This document shows, one piece after another, positions 23,418 to 34,642 of a stretch of 64,000 nucleotides of DNA. The first letter of the stretch is position 1, and every line of letters starts with the position of its first letter. The stretch is from contig CAJINV010000001.1 of the NCBI GenBank assembly GCA_905178155.1, forward strand, positions 4,078,421 through 4,142,420, given 5' to 3'. The position numbers were made by a program, and so were the translations under genes. Under the pieces are notes generated by a model. That model did no database searches. It saw nothing but the letters and a program-made list of their open reading frames with translations, and was not told the origin of the DNA. Source of the stretch: Amoebophrya sp. A120. Taxonomy: Eukaryota; Sar; Dinophyceae; Syndiniales; Amoebophryaceae.

Positions 23418-26400
23418 ATGCATATTGCCTCCCGCCTTCGAGACTCCGACACGGAAGATGATGAGGCCCAGGGCATCGACGAAGAGGCCCTCGCGGGTCT
23501 CATGGAGGACGACTATGCGGCGTACCTCTCTGGCTTCATCGGACAGAAGCAGGGCGTCCGCCGGTTTCAGCCCAGCTCGGCGGAGGTGGTTGCGCAGAGC
23601 TCCGGGGAAGGCGGGGGTCCGTCGGCGTCGGAGTCCAATTCCCATTGTTTTCTGCTGGACGCGGAAGGCCGGCCTCTGTCCTACTACCTAGTCAACCTCG
23701 AGGCCGACGGTGGACGGCTGGTGGGCATAGTTCGGGATTTTCTGGCAGCTAGCACAGATGAACAACTACACGACAGCAGTGCAGCAGCTGGCGGTAAAAG
23801 AAGTGCGACCACATCAACTTCAACGCAGAACAAGAACGACGGGACTACCACTACAGTCACTGCCATTACAGCCGAGCTGCGCTCGACTCTTCGCCAGGTT
23901 TTGTCTGAGCCGGTGCCGTCGGAGCTGCTTGGACCGGACTGCCTATGCATTGCAAAAGTACCGTACTCGTATGAATGCATTACAAATTCCCTCAGCATGA
24001 TGAGAGAGAAAATTTGTAATGCGGATTTACCTTAAGAAAAGTAGAGGATTTGTAATGCAAGACTTGCATTTATACAAGTACGATATTACTTTTGCACAGG
24101 ATACTGCCTCTACGTCGTGGACTCCGAAGACGGCGTCACCGTGATGCGTCGGCGTGAGACCGAGCTGTGTTGGGAGGAAGTACTGCTGCAGGGCCGCGGC
24201 GCGGTCGGCGAAACGGCGTTGCACATCTGCTTTCTGCTGAACCAGCCCGCCTTTAGCCTACTTGCGCGCTTCATTGTGGAAGACTTTGGAAGATCGCTCT
24301 GCCGCCAGCCTTGGGACCCGAACATTCACCCGCGTTGCCCCTTCACCTTCACTTCTGACCAGCTGCCGCAAGAGACGAAAACGTCCGGCGACGCAGTTGA
24401 GGAGGATGGGCATCATAGTTCTCATCTTCCTGAGGGTGGACCCGCATCTTCGACCGCCAGCGTTGCAAAGACATTGGCGTCCAGAAGCGGAACCAGCCTC
24501 CAGGTCGATCTGGTGCTAGCTGCCGCCGCGGCGGGGGCAGGAGGGGGATCAGCTTCTGGTACCGCGGTATCATTTGCAGGAGCTTCATCTCCGTCTGCCA
24601 GCACGTTGAGCTTACCACCCGCACATCAGCACCTGCGGAAAAAGATGCCCCGGACAACTTTTGTGAGGTATGTCGACGCCACGTACACCGGAAACAGTTA
24701 CCGGGGCGAGGCATGCCTGCACATTGCCATCACGAACGGGGATTTGGAAGAAGTGAAGCTTTTGGTTGAGAGCGGGGGTTGCGACGTGCGGTGGCCATTG
24801 ACGACAGGCAGCTTCTTTCGAGGCAGGCTCTATTACGGCGGCCGCCCCCTGCTTTTTGCCGCAGCGCACGGGCATGTCGACATTTTGGACTTTTTGGTGG
24901 ATCACTTTCTCAAGGATAAGGAGCACCTTCACGAAGTTGCGGAGCCCCAACATGATCTTCAAGAAGATGAGAATGCTCCCCCACGACCCGATGTTGTCTC
25001 GAAGACGAAGACCACTGCAGAAAACCACGGAAAAATAAAAATCCTCGCCCGGCGCCGCCGCCGCCGAATCGAGTTCCTTCGCCAAACAGACCAGTACGGA
25101 AACACGATTCTGCACCTCATAACCCTCCACGGACAGGTGCACTTGCTGCGGCACGTGATGCAGCGGTACGGTCCCGATTTAGACCTCTTCCAACTGAACC
25201 ACGCCGGCTTCGCACCGATCTCCCTCGCGGCTGCGATCCAGAACACGGACGTCTTCAGCGCATTGATGGATCTTTCTGGGGAGACGCTCTGGGCGTACGG
25301 CCCCGTCCGCTGCATCCGGTACCCGCTACTCAAGCTGGACTCGCTCCTCACCAAGCAGTTGCGGGAGTCGCGGGTGAGGGCGCGCTTGCTGGGTGGCAGC
25401 AAGGCCTCGACAAAAATCACGAAGGCAGCGGCGAATAAGGTGTGGAACAAGGCCGAAGTAGAGGAGAACAAGGTCGAGGAGGAAGATAGCAAAAACGCAA
25501 CCTCAAGAACGTCCTACGAAGAGCTGCAGCAGATGGAAGACAAAGAAAACGAAAAGCTGCACCGCTCCTTCACAGGGATCAGTGTGCCCGGGGCTCAGCG
25601 GAACGTGCTTTCGGTGCTAGAGATCATTGTGGAAGGTCGTTGCCACGCACTTTTCACCCCGTTCGTGCGCCAGCTGATCCAGGACAAATGGGCTATGTAC
25701 GGGCGGGTTTTGTTTTACGTGCACATGAGCATCTACTTCGCCAACCTGGTTCTTGTCGTTTTGGCGACGGAAAACGTCGTGCCCATCGACGTCCCCGCTT
25801 GTGGGGTGCTGGTCCTCTTTTGGCTCGAGTTGGGTAAATTCCGACACTGGCTTGCGGTGCGCATAATGCCCGAAGTGTCCGCCATACTACCGTCACGTCC
25901 GAAGGGAGGAACTACGACCACGAGCCAGCCAAAGGTGATAGCGCTGCCCCAGCGTCGGTTAGGCCTTATGAAGAGGTCGCTGCAGTCAATAAAGCGCAGA
26001 GTGAGAGCACTATCACAATTCCTGTTCGCGTGTGCCGGTGCGATGACGGTTGAAGGTGGTTTTCTCGTCTTGTATTGTTTTTTTGTGCTCTTCGTGTACC
26101 TCGAGGTACTTGGCGGGCGCATTGCTGAGAGAACCAGCAGCACAAGTTCCATCGCAGCCTACTACGATTCTCGGTGGCACTACGACTACGCGGAAATATC
26201 CAGGAAAAAACACCCATCCCCATCCATTTTTTGCATGGCAAATAGTGGATTTTATGCATGTTTTGCATGACAAATTGAATGGGGATGGGTGTTTTTTCCT
26301 GGATAGGAAACGATCGACATCTACAACCTGCACACGTGGTCGCCCCGGATCCTCCTGGGCTGCGCCAGCGTCTTTGGCTGGCTGCACTTCCTGCACAACC

Positions 26401-27230
26401 TGCGAGCACTACAGGGTCTAGGGCCATTCGTGATCATGATCAAACTCATGGTGAAGCGCGATGTGGTGCGGTTCGGCGCGATCTACCTATGTCTGTCGTT
26501 TGGGTACGGTCACTTGATGCGAGTCATTTTCCAAGACACCATCCGCCGCGATCGTCTTGCCTGGGACCATACTAGCGAACAGGCTTTGTCCTCATCGTCG
26601 GCAGCGAGTAGTTGTGTCAACCCTGTTTCGACGACATCCTTCGCTGACTCTTCTACGACGTACGCTGACTACGGGCAATTGTGGCAGTCCATGCAGTTCG
26701 TTTTCCGGGCGAGTCTGGTTGCCATGGACGAAGCGGCGTTTACCCCAGCCGACCCCTCCTCATCTTCTGGAGTTACATCATGCGCAGGCCCTACTACTAG
26801 TACTACATCAACAGGTGGAATAAACGCAACAGCCACGACGTCGACGCTGGGACAAGCACAAGCAGCATCCTCGCAACAACTGTCAGGTGCTCTACTTCAA
26901 GAAGTCCGCAACCAGCCAGTGCATCCGTATCGTGGTTTTGCTGTGATCGTCTACGACTCGTTTGTTGTACTGTCCGCCGTGGTGCTTTTCAACCTCTTGA
27001 TCGCCATGATGGCAGATACGTACAGCCGAATCCGGGCGACAGCGAAGGACGAGCACTTGTTACAGCGCACGTCCTGGATCCTTGAGGCGGAACGGTCGAC
27101 GCTAGCGCGGCTGGGAGTTCTTGACGTGGCGAAACGCCCGGCGCACCACGTTCGCACCGCGGATTTACTGCTGGAAAACGGACGCGTGATTGAAAATTTC
27201 GCCATGCAGGTGGAGATGACTGATGAGTGA
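23418..27230 (+). CDS. TRPV-like ankyrin-repeat cation channel
   Basis: Exons 23418-23943, 24109-26196 and 26311-27230; 1,177 residues. TRPV channels are tetrameric, Ca2+-permeable channels gated by heat, lipids or mechanical input. The N-terminal half has ankyrin repeats (about 370-600) in the TRPV arrangement: RGEACLHIAITNGDLEEVKL, then YYGGRPLLFAAAHGHVDIL, YGNTILHLITLHGQ, and ETLWAYGPVRCIRYPL near 570, close to the WAYGPV block before S1 in animal TRPVs. S1 starts near 705; S5, a pore helix (LWQSMQFVFRASL) and S6 (near 1086-1112, VVLFNLLIAMMADTYSRI) follow. The S6 end and the helix after it resemble the TRP region. Low-complexity Ser/Thr inserts lie before the ankyrins and in the pore turret. 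Both introns are introners. The first ATG of the open frame was taken as start; an upstream exon is possible. Confidence 0.85.
23944..24103 (+). mobile_element. Introner, TGCAAAAG family, in TRPV-like gene
   Basis: 160 bp. Left end TATGCATTGCAAAAGTACCG, right end ATTACTTTTGCACAGGATA. Flanked by exact repeats CTGCC (23939-23943 and 24104-24108). Removal with one repeat gives LGPDC-LYVVDSEDG in frame. The flanking bases are C on both sides, so GT-AG splicing at the edges is impossible. Confidence 0.88.
26197..26305 (-). mobile_element. Introner, CAGGAAAAAACA family, in TRPV-like gene
   Basis: 109 bp with a near-perfect terminal inverted repeat of about 28 bases, starting TATCCAGGAAAAAACACCCA at both ends. 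Flanked by exact repeats GGAAA (26192-26196 and 26306-26310). Removal with one repeat gives HYDYAE-TIDIYNLHTW in frame. Its reverse complement matches the element at 48115 at all but 5 of 109 positions, so it is given the opposite strand. Confidence 0.9.
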
Positions 27231-27912
27231 ATAAAGGATCGATGGGGCGGCCGAAAGGTGACGACGAGAGTTCCTCGGACGTCGAGGCGGGAGCGAGCAC
27301 GACGATCCAAGGAAGACATTGACGTGTCGAGTCCGATGACATGTTCTGATTGCAACGCTGCACGCAGAGCGCCCAAAGACATTCATTATTCATAGCGAAT
27401 GCAATGGTGAGTGACAATCTCCCAATCCTCTTGGATTGTGGTGTCTTCGCGAAAAATCAAAAGTACTGACGGCCAGAGAATCAAGAATGATCGCGCTGTT
27501 GTTTCATATGGTCGGGTGTCGAGGCAGGATAACACAAGGTGGATTTTTCATGATCCCAAAATTATGACACTTCTTGATCGTGGGTTTGGGAGAAGCATCA
27601 TGGGCTTTCTATTTCCTCAAAAGTAAAAGTGTATCAACATGTCGGTGCTGGTGTTTATAGTCTATTTCAGAATGGTTCTATCGGTATCTATGCACATCGT
27701 TTTCGTCAATCACATTTATTTTGTCGTTGAAGTTCATGATGTGGCACACACTGACTTGCAGTTCCATTTTGCCCCGTCGAGTGCAAAAGCTATATCGAAG
27801 AATAGAGCCCAGAGCATCCTAAGCAGAAGTTTGCGCCAGTCTTCGTTACAAAGAGAGTACTACACAGAAACAGAGTATTAAGCTTCGACACAAAAACTGA
27901 AACACATCAATC
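27231..27912. other. Intergenic, nothing recognised
   Basis: Spacer of moderate to low GC with no motif-bearing open frame. It contains the 3' flank of the channel gene and the 5' leader of the next gene. Confidence 0.4.
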
Positions 27913-28842
27913 ATGCCCTGGTTCAAGAAATCTGCCAGCCCCATTCCCGCTGCCCTGGCCCCCGGTGATGAGGTGGTCGCGAAGTTTCATGGCTACCGCG
28001 ACAATCCCGACGGGCCGGACAATCCCTGGTTCAGTGGCACCGTGCGAGAAGTCGACGAAGAGGCGGGGACCTGCGAAGTCGTCTTTTGCGACGGGGACGT
28101 CTCCGTCGCACTGACGGCCGACGAAGTACTTCTCGCTCCCGGTCGCGCCGAGGACTACGGGAAGGGCAGTAAGCGCGGTTCGAAGCCCGATGGTGCGAAA
28201 CCGGTACGAATCGGCCCCAAGGATCTCAGGACGGGCGACGAGGTAGTGGCGAAATTTGATCAGTACCGGGGGAACAGTGACAATCCCTGGTTCAGCGGCC
28301 TCGTAACGGACATTGACGACGACGAACACACGTGCGAGGTTACCTTCTGCGACGGCGATGTGTCCCGAAATCTGCAAGCCCACGAGGTGCTCTTCGCCCC
28401 CGGGCGGGACGAAGATTACGGCAAGGGTGCCAAGCGCGGCCTCAAGCCAGACGTGGTCTGCGAGGTCCGGATAGGACCCGGAGGGGGAAAGAAAATGAGG
28501 TATGTGCAAACGGAACAGGAGTTGCAGGCCTTGGTCGACGAGAAGGGCGTGATTCTAATCTTTTCCGCCTCCTGGTGCCCCCCGTGCAAAAAGTTGAAAA
28601 AGCGGTTGATGGAAGAAAGAATCGCGAAGGAACTGGAAAAGTTCGTGCACTTTGCTGTGGTCGACGTGGACGAGAGCAAGGCGCTCAGCCGAAAATACGA
28701 GATCGAGGCGATGCCGACGATCGTGTACTTGCAGAAAACCAGCTTGGTGGCCTTCGACGTGGTGGTCGGCGGCCGCGGAAACCTCAGCTCCACTCTGGCA
28801 GAATTCCGAGAAGTGGCGCCAGAATTGGCTGGCGTTTCGTGA
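27913..28842 (+). CDS. Double Tudor-like plus thioredoxin-domain protein
   Basis: Intronless, 309 residues. Two tandem repeats of about 85 residues (14-100 and 103-185) share GDEVVAKF, a DNPWFSG motif, TCEV-FCDGDVS, a valine/leucine-rich end and EDYGKG-KRG-KPD. They look like Tudor or Tudor-like SH3-fold barrels, which usually bind methylated or charged protein or nucleic acid tails. The C-terminal third is a thioredoxin domain with the active site SWCPPCKKLKKRL (W221, C222, C225), the partner strand VDVDES and cis-proline AMPTIVYL. The CPPC site differs from classical CGPC. No signal peptide, so probably cytosolic or nuclear. The two Tudor-like copies are about 65 percent alike, suggesting an internal duplication. 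Thiol reductase activity is likely; the binding partner is unknown. Confidence 0.8.
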   Translation: MPWFKKSASPIPAALAPGDEVVAKFHGYRDNPDGPDNPWFSGTVREVDEEAGTCEVVFCDGDVSVALTADEVLLAPGRAEDYGKGSKRGSKPDGAKPVRIGPKDLRTGDEVVAKFDQYRGNSDNPWFSGLVTDIDDDEHTCEVTFCDGDVSRNLQAHEVLFAPGRDEDYGKGAKRGLKPDVVCEVRIGPGGGKKMRYVQTEQELQALVDEKGVILIFSASWCPPCKKLKKRLMEERIAKELEKFVHFAVVDVDESKALSRKYEIEAMPTIVYLQKTSLVAFDVVVGGRGNLSSTLAEFREVAPELAGVS

Positions 28843-29441
28843 TTTTTTTTTTTTTTTCTTTTAGAAGTGTGTCAAAGTGAAATTGTACGATCATGGACAA
28901 CATGAACATCTTCGATGGGCGATGAACCTGGACTACGCGTAACAAGAAGTACTGAACTCCCACGATATCGACAGTTTCTGAAATTGCTCACCGGTGGAGG
29001 CGTAATCGAACCAAAAGATGATCGGATCACAACACACCGAGGACAGGAGCCTGCTCTACCCTTATGTTTAACATGGAGGATCTCCTTCTGGTTCATCTGC
29101 CCCCGCGTGATCATCACATACTAGAGACTGCACTGGCTCTTCGTCTTCCAGGGACAGGGACTGGCTCTCTGTCTCCTGCAGCCTAGCAAACGAGCTTGCT
29201 CATGTCGTGTTCAGCATTCCTCGTTGAAGAAGCTGCTCAAAACCCCTTTCCAATTTGCTTTTGTCGCACAACATTTTCGTTGATTTGGTCCCGTACCCAG
29301 ACTAGTGCCGGGCTTTCTTTCTCTCCTCGTCCTGTAATCAATGGGTCCCATGACCTTGTTTGCAAAGAGAGCCCTGACGTTCGGTTGATGACGATGAAGA
29401 TGTAGATGATCAATTGCGAAGATCAAGATTAAGATAATTTG
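28843..29441. other. Intergenic, nothing recognised
   Basis: Begins with a T-tract after the stop codon. No motif-bearing open frame and no recognisable RNA or repeat. Confidence 0.4.
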
Positions 29442-32400
29442 ATGATGCTTTCCTCCCGGAAAAATACTCGTGAATGTTGCACGTCGTGTGACGTGCCCCT
29501 CTATTCCCGATTTCGCGAGAAGTCGTTTATTTCGCATCGCTTTTCGTCTTCGTTGCTCCTCGTCTCAACAGAGGTAGAGCAAAGATGGACAGATTGGCGA
29601 GCAGCGGCCCGACGGGCTCTTCTCTTCTTGGTTGCGATCATGCTCCTCATGTCCAGTGTTGCCAACCCGGGGTCGTTATTTGCAAACGGACAAATATTCC
29701 CGACTCAACGCAGTACCGGCCCAGGAAACGGGCTAGTGTCCGCGCCGGACCTTTTGGGGACGAACGATCTGCAGTGCCAGTCCTTGAAATATCCAAAGTT
29801 GCTGGACTACATTGCGCTAATTTCACCCGGCGAACAAAAAGGTGGCGATGCAGAAGCAAGAAGTGCCGCACTAGGGACTGGTGTTGGATCAACGACTACA
29901 GGCTCGGTCGAACTCTCCCAGCTTCTCCAGGACTCAACTGCCACACAACCTTGGACCAAGAGCACCTGTGTGCAGGAAGCCGCAACTCTACACTTTCTTC
30001 ACAACGTCCTCCAGCAGCAGTCGCATCAAAACTCACCAGCGGCTTCTCTTGATGCCACTTCCTCGACCACGGAAGTAGATCCGGTCCACCAAGCGCTCTC
30101 CGCCGTGCCGGAAGACGTTTTTTCCGTGTTCAATGTCGTGCAGCCGAATTCAAAACTTGCCATGCTGATCGCCAGCATCAGTTGCCTGTTTCCGACGAAC
30201 CAAATCCTCGCGCTCAGTAACCACCCCTTGGACAAGATACGAAACCACAGTGCGGACTTCTTCCTGTTTCGGGACTGGGTCGCGAACCACCTTTACCACG
30301 CCATCCTGCCCCCTCTCGCTGATTCCGTGCACTACCTCGCGCGGGAGCGCCAGCGGTTCGCGTTCAAAAACAAGAATGTTCAAGCTGAAGTAGAGCCTAC
30401 GACGGACGTGACGAACATCAAACCGGTCAACGCGGCTTCCCTCTTCGACGACGGGATGCTCGTGACGAATTCTTCCCAGCCCCTGCTGGAAAATTTCTGC
30501 CCATTTCTTTCCAAAGCGATGGGCTACCTCGTGGTCGCGCTCTCCATGCAGGAAATCTTGCCGCTTCCCGAAACGCTCGCGGTCGTGCAAGCGGCCGAAA
30601 ACGCGGTCGGGAAGTGCGTCGCGGAGTCTAGTTCGTTGGTGGAACTGGTCTACGAGCGAACCGATCCCTTGCTGTGGGTGCTGTTAACCACGGTGTACCT
30701 GCGACTCGGAAAGGTGCAACCGCACAGCTGCATGCACTGGTCCAAGGGCGTGGGCGGGGAGGATGTGAGAAAAGAGCATATGGTACGTAAAGAAATTTAT
30801 TGTCTAGCTTTGATTTTTGTTAAACAACTAGCAGTAGCTGAAGTTCTTGACACCACGTTGACAATGAAAGTTTTTGCAGAAGTAGGAATAGAAGCAGTAG
30901 CAGATGGAGATGCTCCTGCAGAAGCAATTTTATTTGCTAGTGACAAATATTAACAAGTACGTCAACGAACATCATCAACATTCCCTGCAGCGAGCAGTGG
31001 AGCCGAATCACAGCACGATTGCCGGAACATCAGCAGCGACAGCGACTCCTCAAAGTCAGTTCGCCCAATCGCCACCGACGCCAGCCTCCTCTCTAGCACA
31101 GGCCGCTGCGGCTGCGGGCGTAGGGATGACGACAACTACTCAACTTGGTGCTACCAGTCCAGCACCTCCAATAGTCGCAGCTAGTACCAACTCGCGGCCA
31201 GTTGCTCCTCCCGCGGCGCACCCTTTCCAACTACCGAACGCGCAGCAGTGGGAACCTTACGGCATTTTCGAACTTTCTGTCGGCCTGCGCGAGAACTGCT
31301 TCACGAAGCAGGGAAACGACATCTGGGCGGGCTACGAAGATAACTTGCGTCGCTGCCTCGGGAACAGGCGGATCCTGCAGTTTTTCGTGTTTGATGTGGC
31401 CGCCAACAAGCTCCGCCCCGCGGTGAAGACAAGCGGAGGCTTTGTCCACGAGCCCACGTTCTCTTCGGGCAACTCGGCCCTCGAAATCAGCTGGCATCGG
31501 ACAAACGAATTCGGTCGCGACCGGTTGCTCGTCAAGGACGCCAGGTGGCTCAGCCGCGAGCACTTGTACGTCAGTCTGGCTTTACCCGATGTGCTACCGG
31601 CCTTGATCATTGAGCCCACTTCGGCGACCGACGTATGGAACAAGGAGTGGCTGGAAAGCTACGCGGTAGCCATGGAGCAGCTCGGATTCGAACCACAAAC
31701 CGTCCAATCACCCGAGGAGGCACGACAACTGATGCTGACGGTACAACACAGTGCGTCGGGCGGAAGGTCATTGGCAAACGCGAAAAAGCTAGTGCTCTTC
31801 TGGCGCATCAACCAGATGTTTCAAGGAACCGCGGCATCAACCGGCGCAGCTTCCTCAACGTCCTCAGCGCATGCTCCTGCACTCGCCAACGGCCCCGCGC
31901 TGTCTGAAGAACTGGTGAAGTACACGAGTAACTTCGCGCAGCCCGTGGCTGGAGTTGTGAGCAATGTTTTTGTGTACCCGAAACCGGAAACCGCGGCTCT
32001 GTACCAGAACAAGTTGACCATGTTGGAGGCCTTCATTCGGGAAGACATTCCAGTGCCGCCCTTTCGCCTGGTCACAGGCAGCGACGTGGTGACCGCGGAT
32101 ATGCCGTTGCCTCCTTTTCCCGTGCTGCTGAAACACGCCTACGCAGCGTCGTCCCGGGGGCTGGCGCAGTACTTCGACGAGCTAATTTATTGAGGCTATG
32201 CTTTTGTCTTGCGTGACAATGAAAAGTGAAAATCACGACGCTCAGAAGGTCGAGGTCATGGAAAGATAGAAACACTTTTTAACTTTTCTATCCACAACAT
32301 TAACTCTTGTAGGTGCGACACTCTCTCCCAGTTTCCGAGCTGTTTGCAAAGCTGGTTTCAACACCACCCCGACCAGGAGGTCGTGATAGTGATGCAGAAG

Positions 32401-33606
32401 CTCGAGTTCGTGCGCGAAATGCGGCTGACCTTTCTCGCCGGCGAGATTGTCCATGGGTATTGGCGCATCAAGGAAAAGGCCAGCGACCTCGCGGCCAGCA
32501 CTCACATCTCCAACAGCACGCTGAGCTTCGACGACCTCCCGTTGCGCGAGATGAAACCGATCGTCCAAAAGATCTCCGCGCAGATCATGGACGTGGGCGC
32601 CCTGGATGCGGTCATCGTCGACGGCCAAGTTTTCGTCTTCGAGGTCAGCCCGATCTTCGACATGAATCCGGAACCGGAAACGGCGGCGCTCAAGCAAATT
32701 CCCTACACGGCGTACAAGAAGACGGAAAGCTACACGAAACGGCGACTGGAGGGGTACGTCGCTTTCTGCAAGCAGTTTGTCAATTTCGCGGTGCAAGCTG
32801 TAGAGTTTTCGAGTCTTGCTGCTACCCTGTTCGTCGACATCGACAACACGCTGAATTACGCGTACCGGCGCTTCCAAATGTACAATGTCCCGGATCCGTT
32901 TGATCCGGAGCTGGTGCTGCAGGACGAGGTGATCGGCGGCGCGGAACAGGCACTGCAAGCGATTGCGGCATCGAATCGGTACCGGATCGTGTACCTCACC
33001 GCCCGCGTTTTTCGGAACGCCATTCCGGCGACGCACAACTGGCTCTTCACGAAGCACCAATTCCCGGTGGCGCCTGTTGTGTTCACCGCGACAGCGAACG
33101 AGAAAATTTCGTACCTTGCGGAAGGCGTCAACTTCGCGAGCGAGGAGCAGATCGCGGCGGAGTTTGTGAGAATCGAAAAAGAACTCCTGTCTTCGCAGAA
33201 GATGTCGAGGACATCAACTTCACTGCCTAGTCTTACCTCCAACTCAGATGCCGTTGGTCATTCTCAGCGAAGTTGCGAAATCAAGACCGATGATCTCCTA
33301 TTGGCGACTTCTTCTACTGCGGCGGTGGCGAAGAGCGGTTCAACAACATCAGCATCTTCATCATCTTCGCGACTTTCAACAATACTACAGACAACGAATG
33401 GCCGGTGCATGAGGCGAAACAAGAAGACAAACACGGGTGTGAACATTCTGATCGACGACCTGACACGAGCGCACCACCAGCAGCGCTTTGAGGAGCAGGA
33501 AGTGCTGTTGGCGCTGCTGGACAGACACGCAGTCCCGTTCATCCAGTTCAACACGCTGTATGGACCAGAGCACTGGGCGCAAATCGCGAAGGCGTTGGTG
33601 GCGTGA
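29442..33606 (+). CDS. Membrane-anchored ATP-grasp plus HAD-domain protein
   Basis: Exons 29442-30782, 30991-32180 and 32313-33606; about 1,274 residues. A hydrophobic helix (LLFLVAIMLLMSSVA, near residue 60) suggests a signal anchor. A large unrecognised segment follows. The middle to C-terminal part resembles an ATP-grasp ligase: PFPVLLKHAYAASSRGLAQY (nucleotide-binding lysine and small-residue loop), VREMRLTFLAGEIVHGYW and DAVIVDGQVFVFEVSP. The last third is a HAD-type hydrolase: motif I FVDIDNTLNYAYRR (D1019, D1021), motif II IVYLTAR and motif IV ILIDDL (D1225, D1226). Intron 1 is GT-AG. Intron 2 fits only as GC-AG (32181-32312), giving YFDE-CDTLSQFPS. ATP-grasp enzymes join carboxylates to amines or thiols; the substrate here is unknown. 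The first ATG of the open frame was taken as the start, and a later one is possible. Confidence 0.65.
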
Positions 33607-34642
33607 AGAGGAATTTTGTTTCCGTAGCGGGCGAGATGATGCTGAAGTTTTCCACTTTGCACGAAGAGCAAAGTTGAAACTTCAAGATCCAAATCTAGCG
33701 AATCCGAATGCGGACCCAAGCGAAATCTTGGAACTACCTCTGTCACTCACATCTAACGATAACGAAGCACAACTCTGAACGCGAAGCCAGCGTATTAATT
33801 TTCGACGTGTTACTAGCATCGATCTGTAAGGCTAAGGTGCTCTTTCTACCACGTGGATGTCGACGTGCGGTGTGTGTGCATAGTTCCGCGCTGCCGTATT
33901 AGTGCGGCGCCTGTGTTGGCTTCAGGTTGTCGAAAAAACAGAACGCGCGGACGACTCAGAAATGGATAATTCGAAAGACGTTGTGTATTCGACGCCTCCT
34001 CGGTCGTGATGTGTATCGATTCTTATGTAATTTAAGGACTTTCAGTTTCAGTCCGACTTGAAAGAAATATATAACTAACAACTTCGGTCGGTCCACACCC
34101 ACCCCAGCTCAGACGGCAACGACAGAGGCTGCCACTTCTTCTAGTTGTACTAGAACTTCAACTCGCCCTCAACATGTCGGTTCTATCCAATACTATCATT
34201 TTCGATTCATTCGAAAGTCTAGGTCAAAGTTTGTATATGCAATGAAGAAACTCGGTAACGGTGGCGCCACCGGCCATAGCGAATCACAGTTTCGGCTTCG
34301 TTCCATATGGAGGCTCTCTATTGGCGATGTTGCATATCATCAAAATCTTAAACCTACAGCAACCTTCGTTCACCCGCTTTTGGATTTCTGATTTTCTATG
34401 AAGACAACCACTGCCTTTGCGAAGGACGCCGAAGCAAATGTAAATGCGCTTGCTATTGACCCCAAGCACGCGCGCACCATTAATGTGAAAGTCAATCCAA
34501 GCCAATTGCTGTACGTACTATCAATCATTTTGATATTGATTTTTCTCCACCCTTGTACTCGAAGTAAGAGTAACTGTAACGACACGTATCCTTATCGTTC
34601 GAGCCAGCGCATCTTCATCTTTCTTCACCAAAGAGAAACGAG
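33607..34642. other. Intergenic, nothing recognised
   Basis: About 1 kb of AT-rich spacer. An open frame starting at 34398 overlaps the next gene out of frame and has no motif. Confidence 0.4.
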
